64,000 nucleotides of DNA from Pseudomonas fluorescens (GTDB taxonomy: Bacteria > Pseudomonadota > Gammaproteobacteria > Pseudomonadales > Pseudomonadaceae): assembly GCF_019212185.1 (NCBI RefSeq), contig NZ_CP078138.1, positions 5,929,501-5,993,500 of the forward strand, written 5' to 3'. A model generated the notes under the pieces. The model worked only from the letters and a program-made list of their open reading frames with translations, did not search any database and was not told the DNA's origin. This document shows positions 18,472 through 27,497 of this stretch, piece after piece. Made by a program: the position numbers and the translations under genes. Numbering within the stretch: position 1 is the stretch's first letter; each line of letters opens with the position of its first letter.

Positions 18472-18498
18472 CAAACAGTTGTTTGAAACATACGTTTA
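18472..18498. promoter_or_regulatory. PsrA-like tandem operator upstream of acyl-CoA dehydrogenase copy 3
   Basis: CAAAC-AGTT-GTTTG at 18472-18485 matches exactly the published PsrA consensus [G/C]AAAC-N2-4-GTTTG/C. An overlapping second copy, GAAAC-ATAC-GTTTA at 18485-18498, matches all but the last position. It is 62 bases before the minus-strand start codon, where a repressor site would be expected. PsrA is the fatty-acid-responsive TetR regulator of beta-oxidation in Pseudomonas; binding here is inferred. Confidence 0.7.
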
Positions 18499-18683
18499 CG
18501 CCGAAATCTTGTCAAGCGTCGATCTTTTGCCGTCTGTCATCCACTTCCTCAAATGCACGGGCACACAGCCGCGCAACCGCTGTAGATCGCGGCAGAGACT
18601 GTAGGAAAGATTAGTTGAACGCGAGGGAGACGCCCGAGCGACTGCCGGGAGAATGGCGTCGCCGGGTAGGGATCAGAAAGGAA

Positions 18684-18980
18684 TCAAGCGTAGGTATCGA
18701 TCAATGTGCCAAGCATTTCATCCGCGGCCTTGGCCACGTTGACGCCCAGTTCCACCTGCAATTTACCTTGGGCCATTTCCACGCGCTGGCTGGCGACGTC
18801 AGACTGCTGACTGCGGTCCACCCCACGCAGGCGGTCGACCTGGGCCTCCGAAGACTGGCTGCCGGCAGCCCGTTCAACGTAGGTGGTGGCGATCTGGCTG
18901 GCGGCCTGATCGACGCGGTTCTGGCCTGCGCTGATCGCGCTCAGGCCAGGGTAATAAGCCGTGCTTCCCGAAATGTCCAT
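18684..18980 (-). CDS. Small hypothetical protein resembling flagellar axial proteins
   Basis: 98 residues, not a family I can name. The N-terminus (YYPGLSAISAGQNRVDQAAS, then QIA) resembles the opening helix of rod/hook proteins such as FlgB and FlgC, and the C-terminus (NVAKAADEMLGTLIDTYA) resembles their closing helix, which typically ends in ADEMLGTLLD. The middle is hydrophilic and rich in Gln, Ser and Arg. No signal peptide is seen and no flagellar genes are nearby. A small export substrate or an orphan coiled-coil protein is possible. It sits downstream of bioD in the same orientation. Confidence 0.75.
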   Translation of the reverse strand: MDISGSTAYYPGLSAISAGQNRVDQAASQIATTYVERAAGSQSSEAQVDRLRGVDRSQQSDVASQRVEMAQGKLQVELGVNVAKAADEMLGTLIDTYA

Positions 18981-19081
18981 GGGATTACTCCATCTTGCAA
19001 ACCAACCATCATTGAAGCAGAGCCGGGCGGGAAACGCCCGACAAAAACACTAATGGCACAGTGCCTTGTGATAGGCCGAAA

Positions 19082-19762
19082 CTAGTCCAGCAAGTCCAGT
19101 TGCAAGTGTTGCGCTACCGCTTCTGCCGTCACTACCTTGAGCTTCGGCACCCGCCCCAGGCATGGCGCGGGCAGGCGCTCGGCTAGGGTGGCGAGGTTTT
19201 CTTCAAGCCGAGAAGTCTTCGCATCGATGATATTCGCCACCCAGCCCGCCAGTTGCAGGCCATCATTGGCAATCGCCTCGGCGGTCAGCAGGGCATGGCT
19301 GATGCAGCCCAGGCGCACCCCGACCACGAGGATCACCGGCAGGTCCAGAGCCATGGCCAGGTCCGACAAATTGTCCTGGCCAGCCAAGGGCACCCGCCAG
19401 CCTCCCGCGCCCTCGATCAGGGTGAAGTCGGCTTGTTTCTCGAGGATGTGCCGCATCGGCGCCTTCAGCGCCTGCACCGTCAATGCCACGCCTGCCTCGC
19501 GGGCTGCCAGGTGCGGAGCGATGGCCGGTTCGAAGGCCAACGGATTGACTTCGGCGTAGGTCAGCGGCAACGAGCATTCTGCCAGTAACGCCAAGGCATC
19601 GGCATTGCGCAGGCCTTTGGGGGTCACCTCGCAGCCGGAGGCCACCGGTTTGCCCGCCGCCGTGCTCAAGCCAGCCTGGCGTGCAGCGTGCAGCAAGCCG
19701 GCGGCGACGGTGGTTTTGCCGACATCGGTGTCGGTGCCGGTGATGAAATAGGCAGCGCTCAT
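19082..19762 (-). CDS. bioD: BioD, dethiobiotin synthetase
   Basis: 226 residues. ATP-dependent closure of the ureido ring of 7,8-diaminopelargonate to dethiobiotin. The N-terminal P-loop reads [13 protein letters not shown], diagnostic for BioD, followed by the substrate-contact stretch KPVASGCE and [10 protein letters not shown]. It is the last gene of the biotin operon and overlaps bioC by four bases (ATGA). Confidence 0.97.
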   Translation of the reverse strand: MSAAYFITGTDTDVGKTTVAAGLLHAARQAGLSTAAGKPVASGCEVTPKGLRNADALALLAECSLPLTYAEVNPLAFEPAIAPHLAAREAGVALTVQALKAPMRHILEKQADFTLIEGAGGWRVPLAGQDNLSDLAMALDLPVILVVGVRLGCISHALLTAEAIANDGLQLAGWVANIIDAKTSRLEENLATLAERLPAPCLGRVPKLKVVTAEAVAQHLQLDLLD

Positions 19763-20571
19763 CGAGGTTTCTCCAGTACGGCGTAAACCACCTGATAGGT
19801 CGCGGGCAGTCCTTGCGCCTGACGAAAGTGCTCGTAGGCGCCAATCAAGCCACTGATCCGCGCCCTTCCGGTCAGTCCGCCCGGTCGCCCGGGATTGAGA
19901 TTATGCGCGCCCAGGGCCTTGAGTTCATGGGTCAGGCTGCGCACATCGGGGTAGTGCAGCACATGTGGGCAACTTTGCAGGCTCAGCAGGCTGAAACTGC
20001 TGTCGGCACACAATTGCTGATAGCGACTGAACTCACGGAAACGGTTGACGTGGACCATGCCATCCACCTGACGCCAGCTGTCGCGCAATTCGTACAAGGT
20101 GCCGACACACAGGCTGGCAAAGGCCAGCACACCGCCCGGTTTGAGCACCCGATACGCCTCGTTCAGCACCGCTGCGAAATCGGCGCACCACTGCACCGCC
20201 AGGCTGGAGAACACGAGGTCGCAACTGGCGTCCTGCAGGGGCAGGCGCTCGGCATCGCCAGCAATGAAATACTGCGCGCCACCCAGCGGCCGGGCGTGAT
20301 TGAGCATGCCTTCGGCGATGTCCAGCGCCAGCCCTTCTCCCAGGCTGAAGCTCTCGGCCAGTGCGCGGCTGAAGTAACCGGTGCCGCAACCCAGGTCCAA
20401 CCACCGCTGCGGAGCGTGATCGGTGGGCAGGCGCCTGAGCAATTCGCTGCCAACGTCGCGCTGCAACTCGGCGACGCTGTCATAGCTGGCCGCGGCGCGG
20501 GAAAAGGACGCAGCCACCTGACGTTTGTCGGGCAGGCCACCGGGCAGTTTGGGGAAAGCCAAATCAGTCAT
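19759..20571 (-). CDS. bioC: BioC, malonyl-ACP O-methyltransferase
   Basis: 270 residues from the ATG at 20571, chosen because [20 protein letters not shown] matches the family start; the frame runs further upstream into bioH. SAM-binding motif I is [14 protein letters not shown], and GVLAFASL lies in the usual later position. BioC methylates malonyl-ACP to start pimeloyl synthesis on the fatty acid machinery. Its start overlaps the bioH stop by 8 bases (ATGACTGA). Confidence 0.95.
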   Translation of the reverse strand: MTDLAFPKLPGGLPDKRQVAASFSRAAASYDSVAELQRDVGSELLRRLPTDHAPQRWLDLGCGTGYFSRALAESFSLGEGLALDIAEGMLNHARPLGGAQYFIAGDAERLPLQDASCDLVFSSLAVQWCADFAAVLNEAYRVLKPGGVLAFASLCVGTLYELRDSWRQVDGMVHVNRFREFSRYQQLCADSSFSLLSLQSCPHVLHYPDVRSLTHELKALGAHNLNPGRPGGLTGRARISGLIGAYEHFRQAQGLPATYQVVYAVLEKPR

Positions 20572-21295
20572 CACCGCTCTCATGCAAAAAGGCCTGGATC
20601 GCCCCCGCCACTCCGTGGGGATCCTCCAGAAGGAACGCGTGACTGGCCTGTTCAATCAGACCAATTTCGACATCCGGAAGTAGCGCCAACAACGCGCTGG
20701 CCGCCTCGGCCGGGACCAGCCCATCGAGCCCGGCAAACAGATGCAACTGCGGCCCGCGAAAGGCCTGCAGCGCCTTACGCGTGTCCAGTTGCGCCAACAA
20801 CTCCAGCCCGGCCATCAACACCGTGCCCGAGGTGCTCGGTGCGCCGCCCGACAGCAGCCGCGACAGACCGCGAGGATCTTCGGCGCCCTGGGCACACAGC
20901 AGGCTGAAGCGCTTGAGGGTGCTGCGCGGATCGGCGCTGCAGCCAGCGAGAAACTGATCGAAGGTTTCACCGGGCATCGCGGTCGGCCATTGCTCATGGG
21001 CGACAAACGCCGGATTGCTCGCCAGGGTCAGCAGGCCGCAACAGCGGTCGCCACGGCGCGCCGCCAACTCACTGGCGAGCATGCCGCCCAGCGACCAGCC
21101 ACCCAGCCAGGCATCCTGTGGCACGCTGGCATCGAGTTCCTCCAGCCATTCCTCAAGATCGCTGGCGTCCAGCTCCGGCAGCGGCTCAATCTCCACTCGC
21201 AGGTGTTCGTCCAATCCCTGCAGGGCAGCCGCCAGCGGCTCCATCGGGGAGATACCGAGGCCCCAACCGGGCAACAGAATCAGTCGATCACGCAT
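20564..21295 (-). CDS. bioH: BioH, pimeloyl-ACP methyl ester carboxylesterase
   Basis: 243 residues from the ATG at 21295, the start that overlaps the bioF stop by 8 bases (ATGCGTGA). An alpha/beta hydrolase: [19 protein letters not shown] at the N-terminus, nucleophile elbow GGWSLGGML, and a late [10 protein letters not shown] that supplies the histidine. BioH removes the methyl group from pimeloyl-ACP methyl ester, ending the BioC-initiated pathway. Being inside the operon next to bioC supports the assignment over other hydrolases. Confidence 0.94.
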   Translation of the reverse strand: MRDRLILLPGWGLGISPMEPLAAALQGLDEHLRVEIEPLPELDASDLEEWLEELDASVPQDAWLGGWSLGGMLASELAARRGDRCCGLLTLASNPAFVAHEQWPTAMPGETFDQFLAGCSADPRSTLKRFSLLCAQGAEDPRGLSRLLSGGAPSTSGTVLMAGLELLAQLDTRKALQAFRGPQLHLFAGLDGLVPAEAASALLALLPDVEIGLIEQASHAFLLEDPHGVAGAIQAFLHESGDD

Positions 21296-22466
21296 AGTCC
21301 GAGGTCGCTCCCAGTTGCTCAACACAATCGGCAAGACCTTGTAACAATAGCTCGACCTGGGCTTCGCTGTGGGCGGCGGTCAGGGTCACGCGCAAGCGCG
21401 CACTGCCGGCGGGCACGGTCGGTGGACGAATTGCCGTGACCAGCAATCCGCGTTGACGCAGCAGTTGCGAAAAAAGCATCGCCCGTCCGGCATCACCAAT
21501 CATGATCGGCTGGATCGGCGTCGCACTGTCCATCAGTTGCAATCCGATCTGCTCGGCACCCCGGCGGAACTGTTTGATCAATACCTGCAGATGCTCACGC
21601 CGCCAATGCTCGCTGCGCAGCAGCTCGAGGCTCTTGAGGGTCGCGCAGGCCAGCGCCGGCGGCTGACTGGTGGTGTAGATGTAGGGCCGGGCGAACTGGA
21701 TCAGACTTTCGATCAGCTCTTCACTGCCCGCGACAAACGCACCCGCCGTGCCGAACGCCTTGCCGAGGGTACCGACCAGCACCGGCACATCCTCCTGGCT
21801 CAAGCCGAAATGCTCGACAATGCCGCCGCCATTGGCACCCAAAGGACCAAAACCGTGGGCGTCGTCGACCATCAGCCACGCGCCCTTGGCCCGGGTTTCT
21901 CGGACCAGCGCTGGCAGATCGGCAATATCGCCATCCATGCTGAACACGCCATCGGTGACCACCAGGGTGTTGCCGGTGGCCTTTTCCAGGCGTTTGGCCA
22001 GGCTGTCGGCGTCGTTGTGCAGATAGCGGTTGAAACGTGCACCAGACAACAGTCCCGCGTCCAGCAGCGAGGCATGGTTGAGGCGATCCTCCAGCACCGT
22101 ATCGCCCTGTCCCACCAACGCGGTGACCGCGCCGAGGTTGGCCATGTAACCGGTGGTAAACAGCAGCGCCCGCGGACGTCCGGTCAAATCGGCCAAGGCT
22201 TCTTCGAGGACGTGATGCGGGGTGCTGTGACCGATCACCAGATGCGACGCGCCGCCGCCCACGCCCCAGCGTTCGGCTCCGGCACGCCAGGCTTCGATCA
22301 CCTGCGGGTGATTGGCCAGGCCCAGGTAGTCGTTGTTGCAGAAGGCCAACAAAGGCTGGCCATCGACCACTACCTGCGGCCCCTGGGGGGATTCAAGCAG
22401 TGGACGCTGGCGATAAAGATTGTCCGCGCGACGGGCAGCCAGGCGTGCGGCGAGATCGAAAGACAT
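21288..22466 (-). CDS. bioF: BioF, 8-amino-7-oxononanoate synthase
   Basis: 392 residues from the ATG at 22466 ([20 protein letters not shown]); the longer frame runs into a REP element. PLP enzyme of the alpha-oxoamine synthase family that condenses pimeloyl-ACP with alanine. Visible motifs are [23 protein letters not shown] (PLP aspartate and histidine) and the lysine in [11 protein letters not shown] paired REP separates it from bioB, while it overlaps bioH by 8 bases. Confidence 0.97.
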   Translation of the reverse strand: MSFDLAARLAARRADNLYRQRPLLESPQGPQVVVDGQPLLAFCNNDYLGLANHPQVIEAWRAGAERWGVGGGASHLVIGHSTPHHVLEEALADLTGRPRALLFTTGYMANLGAVTALVGQGDTVLEDRLNHASLLDAGLLSGARFNRYLHNDADSLAKRLEKATGNTLVVTDGVFSMDGDIADLPALVRETRAKGAWLMVDDAHGFGPLGANGGGIVEHFGLSQEDVPVLVGTLGKAFGTAGAFVAGSEELIESLIQFARPYIYTTSQPPALACATLKSLELLRSEHWRREHLQVLIKQFRRGAEQIGLQLMDSATPIQPIMIGDAGRAMLFSQLLRQRGLLVTAIRPPTVPAGSARLRVTLTAAHSEAQVELLLQGLADCVEQLGATSDYA

Positions 22467-22513
22467 GCAGGCCTCGACAGTTGAATCACATGAATCAGAA
22501 CGGACGCAGCCCC

Positions 22514-22603
22514 TGTAGGAGCGAGCCTGCTCGCGATGGCAATGGATCAGCCGACATCTTTTTTGAATGTCAGTCCGCAATCGCGAGCAGGCTCGCTCCT
22601 ACA
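22514..22603. repeat. Inverted REP pair between bioB and bioF
   Basis: TGTAGGAGCGAGCCTGCTCG at the left is repeated in inverted orientation at the right, 40 bases apart. It lies within the bio operon, so transcripts carry a long hairpin that may stabilise the upstream bioB message or reduce downstream expression. Confidence 0.9.
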
Positions 22604-22622
22604 AGGGGTCGGTCAGGCCCGG

Positions 22623-23678
22623 TCAAACCGCAGCGTTATAAAACTGCTCGCTGCTCTTCTGCTCCACCAGCGCCTGTTCGATGGCCGCCTGGTGCACCTC
22701 GTCGGCGTGCTCTTCGCGGGCTTCGGGGAGGATGCCCAGGCGTGAGAACAGTTGCATGTCCTTGTCGGCTTGCGGGTTGGCGGTGGTCAGCAATTTGTCG
22801 CCGTAGAAAATCGAGTTGGCGCCGGCAAGGAATGCCAGGGCCTGCATCTGCTCGTTCATCGCTTCACGACCGGCCGACAACCGCACATGGGATTGCGGCA
22901 TCAGGATGCGGGCCACGGCGAGCATGCGAATGAAATCGAACGGGTCGACGTCGTCCGCGTTTTCCAGCGGCGTACCGGCCACCTTCACCAACATGTTGAT
23001 CGGCACCGACTCCGGATGCTCAGGCAGGTTGGCCAACTGGATCAGCAGATTGGCGCGGTCATCCAGCGACTCGCCCATGCCGAGAATCCCGCCGGAGCAG
23101 ATCTTCATCCCCGAATCACGCACGTACGCCAGGGTTTGCAGGCGCTCGCTGTAGGTACGGGTGGTGATGATGCTGGTGTAGAAATCCGGCGAGGTGTCGA
23201 GGTTGTGGTTGTAGTAGTCGAGACCGGCCTTGGCCAGGGCAGCGGTCTGCTCCTGATCGAGACGGCCGAGGGTCATGCAGGTTTCCAGGCCCATGGCCTT
23301 GACGCCTTCGACCATTTTCAACACGTACGGCATGTCCTTGGCCGACGGATGCTTCCACGCCGCACCCATGCAGAAACGGGTAGAGCCAATGGCCTTGGCG
23401 CGAGCGGCCTCTTCGAGGACCTTCTGCACTTCCATCAGTTTTTCTTTTTCCAGGCCGGTGTTGTAGTGACCGGACTGCGGACAGTATTTGCAATCTTCCG
23501 GGCAGGCACCGGTCTTGATCGACAACAGGGTCGAAACCTGGACGCGGTTGGCATCGAAATGCGCGCGGTGCACCGTCTGCGCCTGGAACAACAAGTCATT
23601 GAAAGGCTGAACGAACAGCGCTTTGACTTCGGCCAAGGACCAATCGTGACGCAATTTGGCGGTGATGCTGGCGCTCAT
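22623..23678 (-). CDS. bioB: BioB, biotin synthase
   Basis: 351 residues from the ATG at 23678 (AAGGAAA precedes it). A radical SAM enzyme that inserts sulfur into dethiobiotin. The cluster motif CPEDCKYC (CxxxCxxC) is present, and the Asn-Asp and Arg ligands of the second cluster lie in expected later positions ([15 protein letters not shown]). It is first in the minus-strand biotin operon bioBFHCD. A BirA-type operator about 110 bases upstream indicates biotin-dependent repression. Confidence 0.97.
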   Translation of the reverse strand: MSASITAKLRHDWSLAEVKALFVQPFNDLLFQAQTVHRAHFDANRVQVSTLLSIKTGACPEDCKYCPQSGHYNTGLEKEKLMEVQKVLEEAARAKAIGSTRFCMGAAWKHPSAKDMPYVLKMVEGVKAMGLETCMTLGRLDQEQTAALAKAGLDYYNHNLDTSPDFYTSIITTRTYSERLQTLAYVRDSGMKICSGGILGMGESLDDRANLLIQLANLPEHPESVPINMLVKVAGTPLENADDVDPFDFIRMLAVARILMPQSHVRLSAGREAMNEQMQALAFLAGANSIFYGDKLLTTANPQADKDMQLFSRLGILPEAREEHADEVHQAAIEQALVEQKSSEQFYNAAV

Positions 23679-23781
23679 CGGTTCATTTCCTTTCTTATGC
23701 TTGATGCTTGAAACGTGTCCGGGCAACAAGACGAAACCCACAGACACAACACGGATGTTTCAGCATATTTAAGGAAGAGTC

Positions 23782-24522
23782 ATGCACTGTCAACCTCATC
23801 ACAAAGGACAGGTTTACATCTGGCTAAAAAACAATCAGCTCTGTTTGCTATGCGGCGAAGCTTCCGACACCCAACTTCCCATTTGTACGCCGTGCGAAAG
23901 CGAATTGCCTTGGCTGGGCGACGCCTGCCAAATCTGTGCCCTGCCCTTGCCGATAAATGGCCTCACCTGCGGCCAATGCCTAAAGGTCCCGCCGGCCTTT
24001 ACCCAGGTCGTGGCACCCTGGACTTACGGGTTTCCCATCGACAGCCTGATCACCCGCTTCAAGCACTCCGCCAACTGGCCCTATGGCCACCTGTTGGCCG
24101 AACTTCTCGTTCAATCACTGCATTTTCGCTTCTCTGAGGATCTACCACGTCCTTGCGCGCTGATCCCCGTGCCGCTGTCACGCAAGCGCTTGCGTCGACG
24201 AGGGTTCAACCAGGCCGCGATGCTGGCTCGATGGCTCAGTGACAACCTTGAGATCGCCTGTGATGAGCAACTGGTCATTCGCACCCAGGACACCAGCGCC
24301 CAGCAGGACCTGAACGCCAAGGCCCGCCAGCACAACTTGCGCAGAGCCTTTGCCCTGCACCCGCAGGCGACGATTCGCGGGCGACACCTGGCGTTGGTCG
24401 ACGACGTCCTGACCACAGGCGCCACCGCACGCACTCTGGCGCGGTTATTGATGGACGCCGGCGCCAGCCGGGTCGATGTGTATTGCCTGGCGCGCACCGC
24501 GAAACCCGGCGATCCGGCTTGA
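23782..24522 (+). CDS. ComF-family phosphoribosyltransferase-like protein
   Basis: 246 residues. The N-terminus has paired cysteines (CLLCGEA, CTPCESE, CQICALP, CGQCLK) typical of the ComF zinc ribbon, and the C-terminus has the PRPP loop LALVDDVLTTGATARTLARL. ComF proteins are linked to DNA uptake in naturally competent bacteria; in pseudomonads the role is unclear. The start has AAGGAAG 6 bases before the ATG, so the biotin operator really does overlap the coding start. A later in-frame TTG is possible but less likely. Confidence 0.9.
   Translation: MHCQPHHKGQVYIWLKNNQLCLLCGEASDTQLPICTPCESELPWLGDACQICALPLPINGLTCGQCLKVPPAFTQVVAPWTYGFPIDSLITRFKHSANWPYGHLLAELLVQSLHFRFSEDLPRPCALIPVPLSRKRLRRRGFNQAAMLARWLSDNLEIACDEQLVIRTQDTSAQQDLNAKARQHNLRRAFALHPQATIRGRHLALVDDVLTTGATARTLARLLMDAGASRVDVYCLARTAKPGDPA
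23788..23818 (-). promoter_or_regulatory. BirA (biotin repressor) operator overlapping the bioB promoter
   Basis: On the minus strand TGTAAACC and GGTTGACA are separated by 15 bases, matching the conserved BirA operator TTGTAAACC-N14-16-GGTTTACAA with one mismatch inside the 8-base arms. The right arm contains a perfect -35 TTGACA (plus-strand 23788-23793), with an A/T-rich -10 candidate (AAATAT) 17 bases further on. Binding of BirA-biotinyl-AMP would therefore occlude RNA polymerase. The site lies over codons 3-13 of the divergent comF. Confidence 0.75.
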
Positions 24523-24580
24523 CGGCGAGGCGTCGAGCGGCCAACGTCCTGTCTTATTACCCGCGCCCGTAGTCCAATTC

Positions 24581-25345
24581 ATGTCCCTACCCAGCTTGTT
24601 GTCCCAACACATCGTCCGTCGCCCGCAACGCATAGCGCTGCTGCAGCACATTGCTGAACAGGGTTCGATCACCCGCGCCGCGAAAAGCGCCGGGCTCAGC
24701 TATAAGGCGGCGTGGGATGCCATCGATGAAATGAACAACCTGGCGCAAAAGCCACTGGTGGAGCGCAGCGTCGGCGGCAAGGGCGGCGGCGGTGCGCGAC
24801 TTTCCAGTGAAGGTGAGCGAGTGCTGCGCCTGTACCAGCGCTTGCAAACCTTGCAGGCGCAAGTACTGGAAGCCGCCGAAGATGCCAGCGATCTCGACCT
24901 GCTCGGACGCCTGATGCTGCGCACCAGCGCGCGCAACCAGTTGCACGGCACCGTCGCGGGCATCGAGGCCCAAGGCCGCAACGACCTGATCACCTTGACC
25001 CTGGCCGAAGGTCTGACATTGCACGCACAAATTACCCACGACAGCACCCAGCGCCTGGACCTGCAAACCGGCACCGAAGTGGTGGCGCTGATCAAGGCCG
25101 GCTGGCTGGAGTTGCTGCCCCTCGACCAAGCGCCAACCCCGGGCTACAACCACTTGACCGGGACGCTTGAACAAATCCTCGACGCAGACGATGGCCCCAG
25201 CGAAGTGCGCATCAGCCTGGCTAACGGCCAGACCCTCTGCGCGCTGGCCGAGCCCATGTACCTGCGCACCAAGGGTCTTTTGCCCGGCCAACCGGTGCAG
25301 GTGCAATTCTCGCCGTCCAATGTGCTGATCGGCACGCCGCTCTAA
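24581..25345 (+). CDS. modE: ModE-type molybdate-responsive regulator
   Basis: 254 residues from the ATG at 24581; the longer frame overlaps comF. The N-terminal winged helix (LLQHIAEQGSITRAAKSAGL and SYKAAWDAIDEMNN) is characteristic of ModE, and the C-terminal half has two Mop/TOBE repeats (about 120-180 and 185-254), which bind molybdate and trigger dimer changes. It normally represses molybdate uptake genes and activates molybdoenzyme genes. No modABC is in the window. It directly follows comF, 58 bases away. Confidence 0.9.
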   Translation: MSLPSLLSQHIVRRPQRIALLQHIAEQGSITRAAKSAGLSYKAAWDAIDEMNNLAQKPLVERSVGGKGGGGARLSSEGERVLRLYQRLQTLQAQVLEAAEDASDLDLLGRLMLRTSARNQLHGTVAGIEAQGRNDLITLTLAEGLTLHAQITHDSTQRLDLQTGTEVVALIKAGWLELLPLDQAPTPGYNHLTGTLEQILDADDGPSEVRISLANGQTLCALAEPMYLRTKGLLPGQPVQVQFSPSNVLIGTPL

Positions 25346-25415
25346 GCGGCCGACTGAAACAATTACGTCATGATTCGACATTAAGGTGACTGCCAAAACC
25401 AGCAGGGAGCCTGAT

Positions 25416-27317
25416 GTGAGCCTATTAGAAGAAAACCAAGCCACCGACCTCGAACAGATCGTTGGCCTCAGCCGCCGCGGCTTTATCAGTGCCGGCGCAC
25501 TCAGTGCAGCGGCCTTGTTCCTGGGCGGCAACCTGCTCAGTCGCAGCGTATTGGCTGCCAGCGTCAGCGCCGCTTCGAGCAAACTGCTCGGCTTTGAAAG
25601 CATTGCCGCCGCCACCAGCGACACCCTCAGCCTGCCGACCGGCTACACCGCCTCGGTGCTGATCAGCTGGGGCCAGCCCCTGCAGAAAGACGGCCCTGCG
25701 TTCGACCCTTCGGGCAACGGCACGGCGCTGCAGCAGGAAGTCCAGTTCGGCGACAACAATGACGGCATGAGCCTGTTCCCGTTTCCCGGTGACGACAACC
25801 GTGCGCTGATGGCCATCAACAACGAATACACCAACTACCGCTACCTCTACCCCCATGGCGGCATGCCGCAGTCGGCGGAAGAAGTGCACAAGGCCCAGGC
25901 GTGCGAAGGGGTGTCAGTGATCGAAGTGCAGCGCAAGGACGGCCAGTGGCACTTCGTCCAGGGCTCGCGCTACAACCGCCGCATCCACGGCAATGCGCCG
26001 ATCCGCGTCGGTGGTCCGGCCGCCGGTCACGCGTTGCTCAAGACCGCTGCCGACCCCAAGGGTGAACGGGTACTGGGCACGTTCCAGAACTGCGCCAACG
26101 GCAAGACCCCGTGGGGCACTTATCTGACGTGCGAAGAGAATTTCACCGACTGTTTCGGCAGCAGCAACCCGGAGCAGAAGTTCGACGCCGCGCAAAAACG
26201 CTACGGCGTGGTGGCCGCCAGCAAGGAAATCAACTGGCACCCTCACGACCCGCGCTTTGACATGGCAAAGAACCCCAACGAACTCAACCGCCATGGCTGG
26301 GTGGTGGAAATCGATCCGTTCGACCCGCAATCGACGCCGGTCAAGCGCACCGCCCTGGGCCGTTTCAAGCACGAAAACGCCGCCCTTGCCGAAACCCATG
26401 ACGGCCGCGCCGTGGTCTACATGGGCGACGACGAACGCGGTGAGTTCATCTACAAGTTCGTCAGCCGCGACAAGATCGACCACAAGAACCCCAAGGCCAA
26501 TCACAATCTGCTCGACCACGGCACCCTGTACGTCGCCCGCTTCGACGCTGGCGACAGCAACCCTGATCGCCCCAAGGGCCAGGGCCAGTGGATCGAGTTG
26601 AGCCATGGCAAAAACGGCATCGACGCCAGCAGCGGTTTCGCCGACCAGGCCGAAGTGCTGATTCATGCGCGACTGGCGGCCACTGTGGTCGGCGCCACGC
26701 GCATGGACCGCCCGGAATGGATTGTTGTCAGCCCTACCGATGGCCAGGTCTATTGCACCCTGACCAACAACGTCAAACGTGGCGAAGACGGGCAGCCGGT
26801 GGGCGGCCCCAACCCACGGGAGAAGAACGTCTACGGGCAGATTCTGCGCTGGCACACCGCTGGCGACGATCATGCATCCATGACCTTCGCCTGGGACCTG
26901 TTCGTGGTCGCCGGCAACCCGACGGTGCATGCGGGCACGGCCAAGGCGGGCTCCGCGAACATCACTCCGCAGAATATGTTCAACAGTCCTGATGGCCTGG
27001 GTTTCGACAAGGCCGGGCGCCTGTGGATCCTCACTGATGGCGACTCCAGCAACAGCGGCGACTTCGCCGGCATGGGCAACAACCAGATGCTCTGCGCCGA
27101 CCCGGCCAGCGGTGAAATCCGCCGTTTCATGGTCGGTCCGGTCGGCTGTGAAGTGACCGGGATCAGCTTCTCTCCTGACCAGAAAACCCTGTTCGTCGGG
27201 ATTCAGCATCCTGGTGAAAACGGCGGCTCGACCTTCCCCGAGCATTTGCCCAATGGCAAGCCGCGCTCGTCGGTGATGGCGATTCGGCGTGAAGATGGCG
27301 GGATCGTCGGCGCCTGA
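25416..27317 (+). CDS. PhoX-family alkaline phosphatase, Tat-exported
   Basis: 633 residues from a GTG at 25416 with GGGAG 6 bases before; another GTG at 25386 would add ten residues. The N-terminus carries a twin-arginine signal, LSRRGFISAGALSAAALFLG, predicting folded export by Tat. The rest is a DUF839/PhoX domain with metal-ligand-like stretches ENFTDCFG, FKHENAALAE and GDDERGEFIYKF. PhoX enzymes use calcium and iron to release phosphate from organic esters. No Pho box was recognised just upstream, so phosphate control is unproven. Confidence 0.9.
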   Translation: MSLLEENQATDLEQIVGLSRRGFISAGALSAAALFLGGNLLSRSVLAASVSAASSKLLGFESIAAATSDTLSLPTGYTASVLISWGQPLQKDGPAFDPSGNGTALQQEVQFGDNNDGMSLFPFPGDDNRALMAINNEYTNYRYLYPHGGMPQSAEEVHKAQACEGVSVIEVQRKDGQWHFVQGSRYNRRIHGNAPIRVGGPAAGHALLKTAADPKGERVLGTFQNCANGKTPWGTYLTCEENFTDCFGSSNPEQKFDAAQKRYGVVAASKEINWHPHDPRFDMAKNPNELNRHGWVVEIDPFDPQSTPVKRTALGRFKHENAALAETHDGRAVVYMGDDERGEFIYKFVSRDKIDHKNPKANHNLLDHGTLYVARFDAGDSNPDRPKGQGQWIELSHGKNGIDASSGFADQAEVLIHARLAATVVGATRMDRPEWIVVSPTDGQVYCTLTNNVKRGEDGQPVGGPNPREKNVYGQILRWHTAGDDHASMTFAWDLFVVAGNPTVHAGTAKAGSANITPQNMFNSPDGLGFDKAGRLWILTDGDSSNSGDFAGMGNNQMLCADPASGEIRRFMVGPVGCEVTGISFSPDQKTLFVGIQHPGENGGSTFPEHLPNGKPRSSVMAIRREDGGIVGA

Positions 27318-27385
27318 TCGCGCCATAATCGTCGGAACGCCGCCCGGGGCTTGCCCACGATGGCCTAGGCACTGATATCGCAAGG

Positions 27386-27437
27386 TTCAAGGCCGCCATC
27401 GCGAGCAGGCCGCAAGCGGGCGCTCGTTCCTACAACC
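27386..27437. repeat. Degenerate REP element
   Basis: A damaged copy reading ATCGCGAGCAGGCCGCAAGC, then GGGCGCTCGTTCCTACA, between the PhoX and srkA genes. The core is interrupted but the ends match the other copies. Confidence 0.7.
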
Positions 27438-27497
27438 GCATTGTCTGCGCTACCATGTCTGGCCGGACGCAGCAGCCTGCTGCGCGCAGGAGTCAGC

